The translations under genes and the position numbers were made by a program. From Aalborg-AAW-1 sp964458335 (GTDB lineage Bacteria > Patescibacteriota > Gracilibacteria > Absconditabacterales > Absconditicoccaceae), in contig CAYWIJ010000010.1 in assembly GCA_964458335.1 (NCBI GenBank), forward strand, positions 1-50,374: a stretch of DNA of 50,374 bases, read 5' to 3'. This document shows positions 32,196 to 41,783 of the stretch, piece by piece. The stretch's first letter is position 1, and the number at the start of each line of letters is the position of its first letter. The notes beneath the pieces were generated by a model. It saw nothing but the letters and a program-made list of their open reading frames with translations, ran no database searches and was not told where the DNA came from.

Positions 32196-32358
32196 ATTCA
32201 TTGCGAGAATATTTCATTCTCTATTTTTGCAGTTATAATCATACTTACAAGAATAGTCACCATACATACAATTTCAGTCAGAATCTTTTTTTGCAAAAGA
32301 AAAACACGCTAGTATATAACCATTTTACTCACAAAATCAATTGATTTTTTGTTTTGAT

Positions 32359-32387
32359 TTGACTAGACTGAGAGTAAAGGGTAGATT
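32359..32387 (+). promoter_or_regulatory. Promoter of ssb-lepB
   Basis: TTGACT (32359-32364), a 17-bp spacer, TAGATT (32382-32387). A small GGTAG/CTACC hairpin overlaps the -10. Confidence 0.6.
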
Positions 32388-32423
32388 CTACCTCTCTAAG
32401 CTTTTATTTTGTATACAGTAAGA

Positions 32424-32834
32424 ATGGATTTGAATAAAGTATTACTCATCGGAAGAGCTACTGATACTTCTGAAGTGAAAAGAATTGAAAGTAATGATTC
32501 AAGTGTAGTAAATTTCGTTATTGCGACGAATAGAAAGTTCAAAAACAAAGACGGAAATCTCCAAGAGGAAGCTGAATATCACAGATGTGTAGCATATGGA
32601 AACAGTGCTGATGTCCTCGGTAAGTATCTTCACAAAGGAAAAAGAATTTATATCGAAGGAAGACTCAGAACCAGAAAGTGGACTGACAATGCTGGTCTTA
32701 CAAAATATTCTACAGAAGTAATCATCACACATTTTATCTTCTTAGACTCCAAATCATCAGATGACGAAGGAGGTCATATCGAAGAAAATTACGATATTGA
32801 TAACAGTATTCTCGACGAAGAAGTACCATTCTAA
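32424..32834 (+). CDS. ssb: Single-stranded DNA-binding protein
   Basis: A 136-aa SSB: MDLNKVLLIGRATDTSEVKR, then AEYHRCVAYG and GKRIYIEGRLRTRKW, the OB-fold core that coats ssDNA. The acidic tail ends DEEVPF, the partner-binding tip (usually DDDIPF). It is shorter than most SSBs because the linker is brief. I chose ATG at 32424; an upstream TTG in frame adds five residues without family support. It has no in-frame TGA. Followed 27 bp later by lepB. Confidence 0.96.
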   Translation: MDLNKVLLIGRATDTSEVKRIESNDSSVVNFVIATNRKFKNKDGNLQEEAEYHRCVAYGNSADVLGKYLHKGKRIYIEGRLRTRKWTDNAGLTKYSTEVIITHFIFLDSKSSDDEGGHIEENYDIDNSILDEEVPF

Positions 32835-32861
32835 AAATTTTACTTAATTATTTGAAATTGT

Positions 32862-33455
32862 ATGTCAAACAATAACCCTATCAAAGTCCTTCTTCTTGAA
32901 TTATTTGATTTACTCAGTTATGTAGTTTTCGTTGGAGGTATTGTCTTTTTTGTAAGATTTTTCCTTATCAATCCCTTCAACGTAGTAGGTTCAAGTATGT
33001 ATCCTACTATTCATGATAAAGATTTCATCCTCGTAGATAAAATTTCTCACAGATTATCTGATTATCAAAGAGGAGATATCATAGTATTCGTTGCACCACA
33101 AAAGACAGATCCATACGTAAAAAGAATTGTCTGACTCCCATGAGAGACGGTCACTATTCGTGATAATATCGTAAAAATTTGTAAATCTGGAACAGATGAT
33201 TGTTTCAATCTCGATAATAGTTATCTCCCTGACGACACTTATACGACAGCAAGCTGTGGAAGAGATACGTTTGAGGTAACAACAGGATATTTTGTTATGG
33301 GAGACAATAGAGCTTGAAGTACCGATTCTCGTTGTTGTTTTGGATTGCAATGTTTTGAACATACTAACTACTTAGTACCAGAAGATTATATTATTGGTAA
33401 AGTAATATTAAGATTATATCCAGATATGACAACGTTTGCCAATCCATTTCAATAA
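32862..33455 (+). CDS. lepB: Signal peptidase I
   Basis: A 197-aa type I signal peptidase that releases exported proteins from signal peptides. One N-terminal TM (about 15-37) is followed by the box with the catalytic Ser, GSSMYPT near 43, the Lys-containing YVKRIVGLPGETV near 86 (its first G is TGA), and GYFVMGDNRAGSTDSR near 146. A loop with Cys pairs (CKSGTDDC, then SCGRD, then RCCFGLQC) is unusual and may form disulfides or bind metal outside the cell. Second gene after ssb, likely one operon. Confidence 0.95.
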
Positions 33456-33556
33456 GATTGAAAATTAAGAATTAACACTTGAAAGTTATAAATGAACAAT
33501 AACTGTAGCAACTAATACCTAACAACCATACTTCAATACCTAACATCTCATGCCTA

Positions 33557-34282
33557 ATGTTTAACATCTGGAAACTCATTACTATTGCACATCGGAGAAA
33601 AAAATATATTCTCTGACTAATTATCGTAATTTTTGCTATTGTTTTACTTATCCCCTTGTTCAATTCTATTGCCTTATGACAAGGCGATATCATCAATACC
33701 TCTTTCCAACATATCGTTATTGAAGTGGTAGGATTGTTATTTATAGTATATTTTGGTTCTACTCTCCTCAAACAATTTACTGACAATAAAACACTTCAAC
33801 TTCTCTGGTCAAAAAAGAAGCAACCACTGAGATTTATCATCGAATGTTGGTTAGGTCTCTATAGTATATATGCAGTATTTGTACTTGTAGCTATGATTAT
33901 TTCATTTCTCTATTATGGAGATAGTATTCTTATCATGACGTATATCAATCTTCTCATCTCTGGAGCTATCGCACTGAGTGTTATACTCTTATTTTCTTGT
34001 CTTACCAACTCCTATGCAGCCATGCTGTCTACTATCATTATCTATCTTATCAGCTATTCTATCAATTTTATCATCTTTAGTACCCCTATTGCATTTGAAA
34101 AAAATATTTCTTACACAATACTCACTGTAGTACAATATCTTTTCCCAAGATTTGATATATTATATAGTAGTGTCCATACTCCTATTACACGATGATGGAC
34201 AGTTTTTGCTAATTTCCTCTACTTTATTTGTATCAGTTTCATTATGATTCGTGTATTTTTATCGCGCTTCGCTCAAAAATAA
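33557..34282 (+). CDS. ABC-2-type permease-like membrane protein
   Basis: A 241-aa protein with six hydrophobic segments. It starts MFNIWKLITIAHRRKKYILG, typical of ABC-2 permeases, has a large loop after TM1 with SFQHIVIEVVG, and further TMs at about 95-120, 130-150, 155-180 and 215-233. ABC-2 permeases form export channels with an ATPase such as that at 3078; none is adjacent here. Its TAA overlaps the ATG of the next gene (TAATG), so translation is coupled to the PH-like paralogue pair. Confidence 0.6.
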
Positions 34283-34848
34283 TGAAAATTTTTTCATCAT
34301 TTGATACTCAATACAAAAAAAAACTTCTTGCTGACAAACAGTCACAATTTTGAGCCCAAAATGTTCATTTTGTCTGAAAATCTGGTCTTTTCCTTTTTAT
34401 AAAGATCTATTTCCCTATTATCTTTTCACTATGTATCGGATGAATTACTACTTTTTGATTAGATTATTTCTTCATAATTAATAAACAATGGTCTATTATG
34501 AGTGGAATCATTATGATGATATTGATGATTATTCCTTATAGAGTAATAAAATATTATATCGATTATAAGATGGATTATTGTATTATTACACCTACTGAAG
34601 TTATTTTAGCTGAACAATCTGGATTTTTCAAAAGACAACTCAGAACACTTGATGCTACTAAAATAAAAAGTATTAGTGTATATAAAAAGAGTATTATCAA
34701 GAGTATCTTCAACAATGGTATCATCGTATTTATGAGCGATGGAGACGATAACAATCTATGAGAAATACACATTGATTACATCTATAATCCTGAAAAGCAC
34801 AAAGATATTATCAATCAGATTCTCTATTCTATCGAAAGTACAATGTAA
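34282..34848 (+). CDS. Two-TM protein with bacterial PH-like domain
   Basis: A 188-aa protein. Residues 1-35 are polar (MKIFSSFDTQYKKKL), two TMs follow at about 38-62 and 72-90, then a beta-rich domain: MDYCIITPTEVILAEQSGFF, LRTLDATKIKSISVYK, FNNGIIVFMSDGDDN. That pattern (a 'hard-to-miss' TPTEVILxxG..K....LD..KI.SI) is the bPH2/YdbT-like fold. Its start overlaps the permease stop. It is paralogous to the next gene, sharing the same first nine residues and layout. The role of these domains is mostly unknown. Confidence 0.75.
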
Positions 34849-34868
34849 TTTACTTGTCTTCTACTCTT

Positions 34869-35459
34869 ATGAAAATTTTCTCTTCTTTCGATACTCATCT
34901 TAAACAGAACCATATACAAGAATTTTCTGAACGCTATGGAAGAGATAGTATTGTCATTATAACAAGAAGTAATCTCTATTTTCTCAAAAAAATTGCTATC
35001 CATATTTTTCTATGAATTATAACCTACCTCTTATTCATATTTGGTATATATATGCGAATGGGAATAGATATTACTCTGAGATATGGGATACGAATATGAT
35101 TAGTGTTTCTTCTTACTTTCTTCATCATTGCAACGGAAAATTATATAGATTATTCTATGAATTACGCTATCTTTACACCACAAGAGGCTATATTAGTAGA
35201 ACAACTATGATTCTTCAAAAGAACCATCAAATCACTCGATACCAAAAAAATCAAAAGTATTTCTATCAAAAAATCTAATTTTATCTATAGTCTCTTCGAT
35301 GATGGCCTACTAACGATCTTCAATGAAGGAAGTAATACTCATGGTATGGGAGAAATTGTCTTCAAATATGTTCATAAACCAGAACAGGTTAAAGATAATA
35401 TACAACACATCATATCTATATCCACAGAACAACATCATGAACCAATTCTTTATCATTAA
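34869..35459 (+). CDS. Second PH-like paralogue
   Basis: A 196-aa protein with the same architecture and same opening, MKIFSSFDT, as the preceding gene: polar head, two TMs (about 44-66 and 76-95), then a PH-like domain MNYAIFTPQEAILVEQLGFF, KSLDTKKIKSISIKKSNF, FDDGLLTIFNEG. A tandem duplication followed by divergence is the simplest reading. The gap to its paralogue is 20 bp and to the Hsp20-like gene 9 bp, so a four-gene operon with the permease. TGA glycines lie in the TMs and the EQ(L)G motif. Confidence 0.75.
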
Positions 35460-35468
35460 CTTCGTAAT

Positions 35469-35798
35469 ATGCCAACAATACCTTATGACATGTATGAATC
35501 TTCTCAAGAACTTGTACTTATTATTCCTTTTTGATGAGTAGAAAAAGAAAGTATACATATATCTATCAAACATGAAACTATTTCTATCATAGGACAAAGA
35601 ATTCAACCCAAACTCAGAAAAGATTTTTTAGTACTCCAACAACAATGTTTTTGGTGAGCTGTAGAGCTTCATATTGATCTTCCTCCTCATGCTAACTACA
35701 AACAGATGAATAGTAGTTTAAGTAAAGAAAATATTCTTACCCTCATTATACCTAAAAACATCATACCTGACAGCATTCCTGTGCATATCGAAAAATAA
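35469..35798 (+). CDS. Hsp20/alpha-crystallin-like protein
   Basis: A 109-aa protein with the alpha-crystallin pattern: YDMYESSQELVLIIPFGGVE (D..E..deyvl...lPG), IHISIKHETISIIGQR (edi.v.v....L.I.g.r), then AVELHIDLPPHAN and ENILTLIIPK near the end (G.L.i..PK). Small heat-shock proteins hold unfolding proteins. The N-terminal arm is almost absent and the IxI tail motif is replaced by IPVHIEK. Two adjacent TGA codons form the FGG turn. Last gene of the permease-PH run; converges with the CAP gene, 3 bp between stops. Confidence 0.75.
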
Positions 35799-35801
35799 GT
35801 A

Positions 35802-36515
35802 TTACTCAATTCTTCACATTACAAGGACACAATATGGTCCTATTTTTGATACTCAAATATGAGTAACTCGAGATGATACAATATTATCATAGTGAGTAGG
35901 GCTATTGATCCAATCGAGGAGGACTTGATAAGCAGTGATCTGATTATAAGCAATATTCTCTACAATATATCCATAATATCATAATCTCTGTGCTCTATTA
36001 CCCACCCTTGATCCATCAGTTCAGATATGACTAATAATATCTACTTTCCCATCTCTATCAGCATCATAAGGAAAATGTAAAGAGAGATCTAAACTATGAT
36101 TATAAGCTATTTTCGTAAGTAAAGAACTATAGGTAAGAATTCATAAATTTTTTGTTTTCCTATAATTATTGATAGCATTGATAAGTTCCTGTTGAAAGAT
36201 CAAATCAATCGTTGACTGAGTCAGATAATCATTTTTTCTCTCTACTATTTTTGTTGATATAACTTGATATTTCAGTTTATCAGTATCATTTCAAACTCTG
36301 ATATATTTATGTAGAGATAATTCTTTAGCTTTCCATAATCTATCAGCTTGTTGTTCTCTTACTTTTTTGAGAGGAATTTTTACTATTCTTTCTTCTATCT
36401 GAGATTGATATCAGTTATAGATTTCATCTATTTGTTGAGAAAATGAGAATCCCATTCCACAAACTGTAGAAAAAAAACAAAAACATACTACTCCGATCAT
36501 AATAATTTTTTTCAT
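35802..36515 (-). CDS. Exported CAP/SCP-domain protein
   Basis: A 237-aa protein hidden by TGA codons under code 11. N-terminal signal MKKIIMIGVVCFCFFSTVCG, a charged helical stretch (30-110), then a CAP domain: QELINAINNYRKTKNLGILT, IAYNHSLDLSLH, GSRVGNRAQRLGYYG, VENIAY, LLDWINSPTHYDNIV, THIGVSKIG. These are the order and spacing of YkwD/SCP proteins (nx(R/K)xxxgl..L....L...A..ha.dm ... GEN...g ... W..SpgHr.nil). Extracellular role; some CAPs bind lipids or act in host contact. A calcium-loop-like DADRDGKVDII sits in the middle of the domain. Ends TAA. Confidence 0.85.
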
Positions 36516-36623
36516 CACCTACTCCATCATAAAAAAAGTCCCTTTATTTTTGCTTTTTATACATAAATCAGTATACTCTACAAGAGTAAAATAAAAATTA
36601 TTTAATACACACAAAAAAAGTTC

Positions 36624-39257
36624 ATGAATTCATGACCGACAACTACAAAAAAAGGAAATTGATCTCTTGTATTTCTTCAGATCAAACCTCTTAGAGAAAA
36701 CGAACGCGGTATTGATTATTGGCTAACTTTTTTGAGAAATATTTCTTCAGTATCTGGGACAATACAGCTTTTTGTAAGTGGGAATAACACTAATATTCAG
36801 TTATTCATTGCTTGTGATCGTAAAAATCTCGCATTTATAGAAAATATGTTCTATGCATCATATCCCGATTCTGAGCTTATTATAGTAAATGAAACACCAA
36901 GTATAGCACATGAATATCTCACTTTTACAAAACAGACGACATTCAGAAATACAGATAGTTATGTTCAAGGTGGGACTTATAAAAGTCCTTTTCATGATCT
37001 TCTCTCACTCTTCAATACAGTAGATGTAAAAAGCAAATTAACACTTCAATTAACACTTCAATTTAAAAAAGAAGAAACTTCTTTTCAGAAAGCAATTAAA
37101 ATAACTCAGAAAATACTCTTTTGATCAAAAAAGAAATCATCTCTTGAGGAAGAAAAAAATACTGTTGCTATAGAAAGCATTGAAACCATTAAACCAGAAT
37201 TATGGGCAAGAATAGGTATTACTCTATCAAGTCCTGACCTAGTCATGAAGAACGCTATCAGAGATCAATTTTCTCTCTTACTCAAATCATTTATGACTGA
37301 TGGAAAGGCGACATTCAAGACAATGCCCACACCAATGATACCAGCACTACGTAGTCAAATAACAAACTTTTTTCATATTCCTACGATGCAACATTTCACG
37401 AAGGCGCTCGATTATGCTGTCTATCGCAAACTACCCTATCCTTATCCATTACCTACCGAAGCTAGCACACCTAAGGATGAGTTTACTCTTATTGGAACAA
37501 CTGATTATCGTAACGATAAGATTCCATTCGGTATGATCGAAGAAGATAAATTTCGTCATATGTATATTGTAGGGAAAACGGGTACTGGTAAGTCTACTTT
37601 TCTATCCAACCTTATCGCCAACGATATCAAGAATGGGAAAGGAATAGGACTTCTTGACCCGCATGGAGAGTTGGTAGAGACAGTATTGGAACACATCCCA
37701 AGCCATCGTACAAATGACGTGATTCTTTTCGATATTTCAGATAGTGAATTTCCAATTTGATTTAATCTCCTTCAAGCCAAAGATGCAGACGAAAAAAATC
37801 GTATTGTATCAGGAGTAGTCACTACCTTCCAAAAATTATTTGCTCATAGTCGATGACCAAGATTAGAATATATTTTAAGAAATGTTCTACTAACACTTGT
37901 TGACTATCCTAATGCTACTATTATGCATATCTTGAGGATTCTGACGGATAAGAATTTCCGTGAAGAAGTCATTAAACACAATACAGATGGAATGATTCTT
38001 AAATTTTGGAGAGATGAATATGATAGACGAGATGAAAGACAAAAACAAGAAGCGATGTGACCTATTACGAATAAGATTGGACAATTCCTCTCCTCTTCTG
38101 TAGTAAGGAATGTTTTTGGACAACCAAAATCTAAACTCAATCTCAGAGAAGCTATGGATAATGGTAAAATTATACTGATTAATCTTTCTAAAGGTAAAAT
38201 TGGTGAAGATAATGCATCGATGATCGGTTCGCTTCTTGTGACAAAATTCCAAATTGATGCAATGTCGAGAGCTGATATGAGATCAGAAGATAGAAGACCT
38301 TTCTATCTCTATATTGATGAGTTCCAAAATTTTGCAACAGATTCATTTGCGACTATTCTCTCTGAAGCTAGAAAATATAAACTTTCTCTGATAATGGCAA
38401 ACCAATATACCAGCCAACTCCTAGAAACTATTCGTGATGCTATTTTTGGTAATATTTGATCAATCTTCTCATTTACTATAGGTTACGATGACGCCAAAGT
38501 AATTGCAAATCAGTTCAAAGAAATGGTCAGTACGAATGATCTCATTTCACTTCCAAGATTCACCGCTTATACAAGAATGATGATAAATGGTATCACATCA
38601 GATCCATTTTCGATGAAAACTATGCCCTTACCAAAACCAGAAGGATCAATAGAACAAACGAAAAAAATCATCGAACAATCGAGACAAAGATATGCCATGC
38701 CAAGATCTGAGCTTGAATCTCTCCTCGATGCTTGGCAGAACAAAACCTTTTCACCAGCTGAAAAAGTTGCACTACGTAGTTCACTTGAAGGTCAATGATT
38801 CCCTAATTATATTATTGATCAGTTTTTTGCAAGTGGTGAAGATAATCGAAATTTATGGTATAAATCCTACCAAAAGAACAATGAACAATGAATCATGAAT
38901 AATGTAAAAATCGCTGAAAGCAATAATCTACAAGCTACAAATAATACCAAACAAGCAACAGAAGTAAAAAAAGCAACAAATAATCCTCCTGTTACACCTC
39001 CTACTTCTTCTACCTTTACCATAGATGATATTAAACTCTGACAAGCTTATGAATGATATATAAAACTCCAGTTTAACTATGGACTCTTCATAACAGTGAA
39101 AGGTGTTGAATGACTCCTCCACAAATGATCAATTGTCAGTCCAGATAGTGTTAACCGAAAAAAATATTTCAATATTGGAGATCCTATCACTGTCATAGCT
39201 CAAGAATTCAAAGAAATCAACGGAGCAAGAAGAGTTGTCTGGACGATGAAAGGATAA
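36624..39257 (+). CDS. VirD4/TraG-like ATPase fused to S1 domain
   Basis: An 877-aa protein. Residues 1-300 form an unknown N-terminal domain (VFLQIKPLRENERGIDYWLT) seen in CPR conjugation-type ATPases. The RecA-like motor follows: Walker A GKTGTGKST near 317, LLDPHGELVE, Walker B FYLYIDEFQNFAT near 561, MANQYTSQL near 592. Such coupling ATPases push DNA or protein through type IV secretion channels. After an insert translated from an AATGAACAA repeat and a Lys/Thr/Pro linker, residues about 800-877 make an S1 RNA-binding domain (YEGYIKLQFNYGLFITVKGV, ending VVWTMKG). No TM is clear. ATG at 36624 is chosen because it restores the family N-terminus; two early codons are TGA. Confidence 0.85.
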
Positions 39258-39266
39258 TATTTTAAA

Positions 39267-39294
39267 AAATCTCTGTGAATACAATCAGAGATTT
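39267..39294. terminator. Bidirectional intrinsic terminator
   Basis: AAATCTCTG/CAGAGATTT, a perfect 9-bp stem with a T run on either side, between two convergent genes. Confidence 0.85.
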
Positions 39295-39319
39295 TATATA
39301 TAATAAGAATGTGTGGAGA

Positions 39320-39676
39320 CTAACTAAAAATTTCATTTACTCTTCGAGTAAAGTTTTCTCTGAAGAAGGTATGAGTAGAAAGTCTATTCATGATTTCATT
39401 TTTTTGAAATTGGATGAGTCTAGTTGCATCTTCATGAGATTCTTTTTTGAGTTCTCTAATAAGAGTTGAGATTTGATTAAGTTTTACAACAATCACATCT
39501 ACAAAAAGTGATTTCACTCCATATAGAACACCTTGTACTGTTTTGACTCCATATTCACTTATTTTATCAAAAGTCATAACCAATGCATCAACAAGATCAG
39601 CACATGCTTGATTAAGTTTATCTACAATAGCAGAGACTTTGTTTGATGATTCTGATACAGTATTGAGCGTATTCAT
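39320..39676 (-). CDS. Helical protein, unknown
   Basis: A 118-aa protein without TM segments or in-frame TGA. It is predicted all-helical: MNTLNTVSESSNKVSAIVDK, then VMTFDKISEYGVKTVQGVLY, a hydrophobic VKSLFVDVIVVKLNQISTLI, and a charged C-terminus. It may be amphipathic (YtxH or apolipoprotein-like). No family recognised. It is convergent with the VirD4-like gene. Confidence 0.7.
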   Translation of the reverse strand: MNTLNTVSESSNKVSAIVDKLNQACADLVDALVMTFDKISEYGVKTVQGVLYGVKSLFVDVIVVKLNQISTLIRELKKESHEDATRLIQFQKNEIMNRLSTHTFFRENFTRRVNEIFS

Positions 39677-39988
39677 GAGTCAGAAAGAGAAGAAATAAAT
39701 ATCTTTTGATAACACTTTATTATACTCTTCTTTGTACTAACAAGCAAATTTACTCCAATACATCTCTTGTCTACTATTGCCTTCTATAAAATAATGATAT
39801 AACCACTGACAAAAATAAAAAACTCACCATTCTTGCAAACCATGAGTTATCAATATATCATTCTGATGAAGAATGAAGAAGAATCTCTCTTCACCGAAAA
39901 GGAAAAATTAATAATCTTTCCCTATACATTTCCTTCGTAATCCGTAATTCGCTATCCGCAATAAACTAATATTCCTAACACCTAACAA
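39677..39988. other. Intergenic, repeats only
   Basis: No gene in either strand under code 25. It contains a CGTAATCCGTAATTCG repeat (39936-39963) related to one inside prmC (47723-47781), and a copy of the CCTAACACCTAACAAC repeat at 39975-39990. Confidence 0.6.
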
Positions 39989-40681
39989 CTAGGAACCAAG
40001 AACTATATACTGCCCTGCTCTCAATACTTTCGGAACTGCATACTGAGCAAGCATCACTTGTCTAGCAAACTCAATATCATCAGCCTTGATCTGTGACCAT
40101 GTGTTGTAATGAATGGGAACAACCATCTTCGGTTTGATCAAACCACAAGCCTTTACTGCATCATCTAATCCCATCGTAAACCTATCGCCAATGGGCAATA
40201 GCGCCAGATCAATATTTGTAAACTCTTGCATATCAGAGAATAGTGCTGTATCTCCAGCATGATAGATATAAATACCTGCAAAATCGAATATCAGACCCGA
40301 TGCAAGTCCAGCATAAGAACCGTCTGGGGTACTATTACTATGGATAGCTTGTACAAATTTCACCGACCAATCATCACTACGATATGTTCATCAAATATTA
40401 TGTTTTTCAAGCTGAGATTGTTTCACTCATTGTATCTGTAGCCAATTGCATAATTCTACCATCGCAACGACCTTACATCAAGTTTGCTGAGCAATGAAAA
40501 CAGTGTCACCGAGGTGATCATCATGTCCATGAGTCAAGACTATATGAGTAATGTTTTTACCAATCACATCACTGACTGTCACATCACATCTCGGATTTTC
40601 TGAAACATAAGGATCTATAAGTACGCTTCCATTTTCTAATTCAATCTCTATGAAACTATGTCCATGATAGATAACTTGCAT
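39989..40681 (-). CDS. Metallo-beta-lactamase-fold hydrolase (UPF0173-like)
   Basis: A 230-aa cytosolic hydrolase. It starts MQVIYHGHSFIEIELENGS, has the metal-binding THGHDDHLGD near 50, a His at IHSNSTPDG near 113, YHAGDTALF near 140 and VPIHYNTW near 192, all ligands of the MBL di-metal site, in the short UPF0173/YtkL arrangement. Substrate unknown. The ORF is broken by a TGA after the IAQQT segment. I start at MQVIY; a longer in-frame ATG lies in the repeat-bearing spacer and lacks support. Ends TAG. Confidence 0.92.
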
Positions 40682-40754
40682 AATGAATGGTGAGCGATAA
40701 AATGATGATTTAATGAATTGGCGATTTAGTGAATTAGCACATACATTGTCATTG

Positions 40755-40771
40755 CGAATGTAATGAAGCAT
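40755..40771. repeat. Short TCATTGCGA repeat remnant
   Basis: GTCATTGCGAATGTAATGAAGC: the left arm of the family at 2957-3048, truncated, in the spacer between the MBL and NUDIX genes. Confidence 0.5.
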
Positions 40772-40797
40772 CTCATAGAAACCAATTCGCCAACTTA

Positions 40798-41307
40798 CTA
40801 CAATAACTCCAAAAACTTCTGCTTAATCGTATCTTGCTTCACATCTTCCTTAATAATACTATAACTTGATCTTATTAACTCTCTCAAATCAGGGTAATAA
40901 ATCAGGGCTATGACTTCCTGAAGTGTACACCATTTATAGATACCTACATATCCTTCACCATCGATGATGTCCACCTTTGTCGGATCACCGTTATACAACA
41001 TAAGAAAAAGTGTAATATCTTTATTCAAATTACCAATCGTAGGATCATCAGTTCTGATATGAGTTTGACCAAGTTTCGTCACCACTTGTAAAAGATTAAG
41101 AATCAGACCAGTTTCTTCGCTCACTTCACGAAGTGCAGCCTCCTCGTGAGTTTCTCATTCCTGTACTTTTCCTTTTGGTACTACTCGTTCAATCTTCTTC
41201 GACATAGCCTGCCTTTTAATAAGAAGATATCTAGGTTCTCAATCTGATCACAAGTAATAAATAACTCCACCTGCTGATTGAGTCACAGGTCTTTGAATGA
41301 CTGACAT
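40798..41307 (-). CDS. NUDIX hydrolase
   Basis: A 169-aa protein with a complete Nudix box: G(x5)E(x7)REVSEETGL, reading GKVQEGETHEEAALREVSEE near residues 47-69, the metal-binding helix of pyrophosphohydrolases that clean up damaged nucleotides or nucleoside-diphosphate derivatives. The N-terminus, VTQSAGGVIYY, is the usual Nudix strand with AGG. The G right before ETHEE is a TGA codon, as are two in YLGSDGEP, so it is truncated under code 11. Lies upstream of the MBL hydrolase on the same strand. Ends TAG. Confidence 0.93.
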
Positions 41308-41463
41308 AACAAAAATACGATTGTAAATAAAACATTCACTAAAATATACTTCTTAATGCTTAGTGTGAGATTGAAAAAATAATTGAGTGAACACAATTTG
41401 CCTTTGTATTATACTTATAATATCAATTTTTAATCCTATTGCAAGGGATGATTTTATAATAAC

Positions 41464-41609
41464 AAAAAAAACCATAATGCCGTACAATCTATGTGATTCT
41501 CTGACAGTAAAGAGGGAGACTCATCATACCATACAGTATGAAATATCAATCTCCTAGTACAGAGCGTTAGAGAAATTTATGTGCATAGATCACACGGACA
41601 TCATAGCCG
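41464..41609 (-). ncRNA. Rod-shaped ncRNA, candidate 6S RNA
   Basis: About 146 nt, minus strand, no coding frame. The ends pair: CCGTGTGATCTATG (41584-41597) with CATAGATTGTACGG (41480-41493), 14 consecutive pairs including three wobbles, extended by CATTATGG/CTATGATG; inside lies GTTAGAGAA/TTCTCTGAC-type pairing (9 bp), then GGAGA/TCTCC, and an apical CATAC/GTATG hairpin. The RNA ends in eight T (41464-41471). A good promoter lies at its 5' side. The strand GATATTTCATAC is also found in the Escherichia 6S RNA central region. A rod with closing stem, internal bubble and short apical loop is the 6S architecture, so this is my best guess; other regulatory RNAs are possible. Confidence 0.65.
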
Positions 41610-41615
41610 TATACA

Positions 41616-41643
41616 ATTATACCTTTTTTATCGATCATTGCAA
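41616..41643 (-). promoter_or_regulatory. Promoter of the rod-shaped ncRNA
   Basis: On the minus strand TTGCAA (41638-41643), a 16-bp spacer, TATAAT (41616-41621); start near 41609. Confidence 0.75.
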
Positions 41644-41719
41644 GTCATCATCATAAAAAAATATTTTATATAGTATATTAAATATGTCTATATTTTCAGA
41701 ATATATATACTACAATTTT

Positions 41720-41747
41720 TTGGTGAAACTACAAATTTCACTATACT
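41720..41747 (+). promoter_or_regulatory. Promoter of the acidic repeat protein
   Basis: TTGGTG (41720-41725), 16 bp, TATACT (41742-41747). The spacer holds the palindrome GTGAAA/TTTCAC, a possible operator. Confidence 0.55.
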
Positions 41748-41783
41748 TATGTATATCTGATTTTACTTATTGTATTCATTCTC

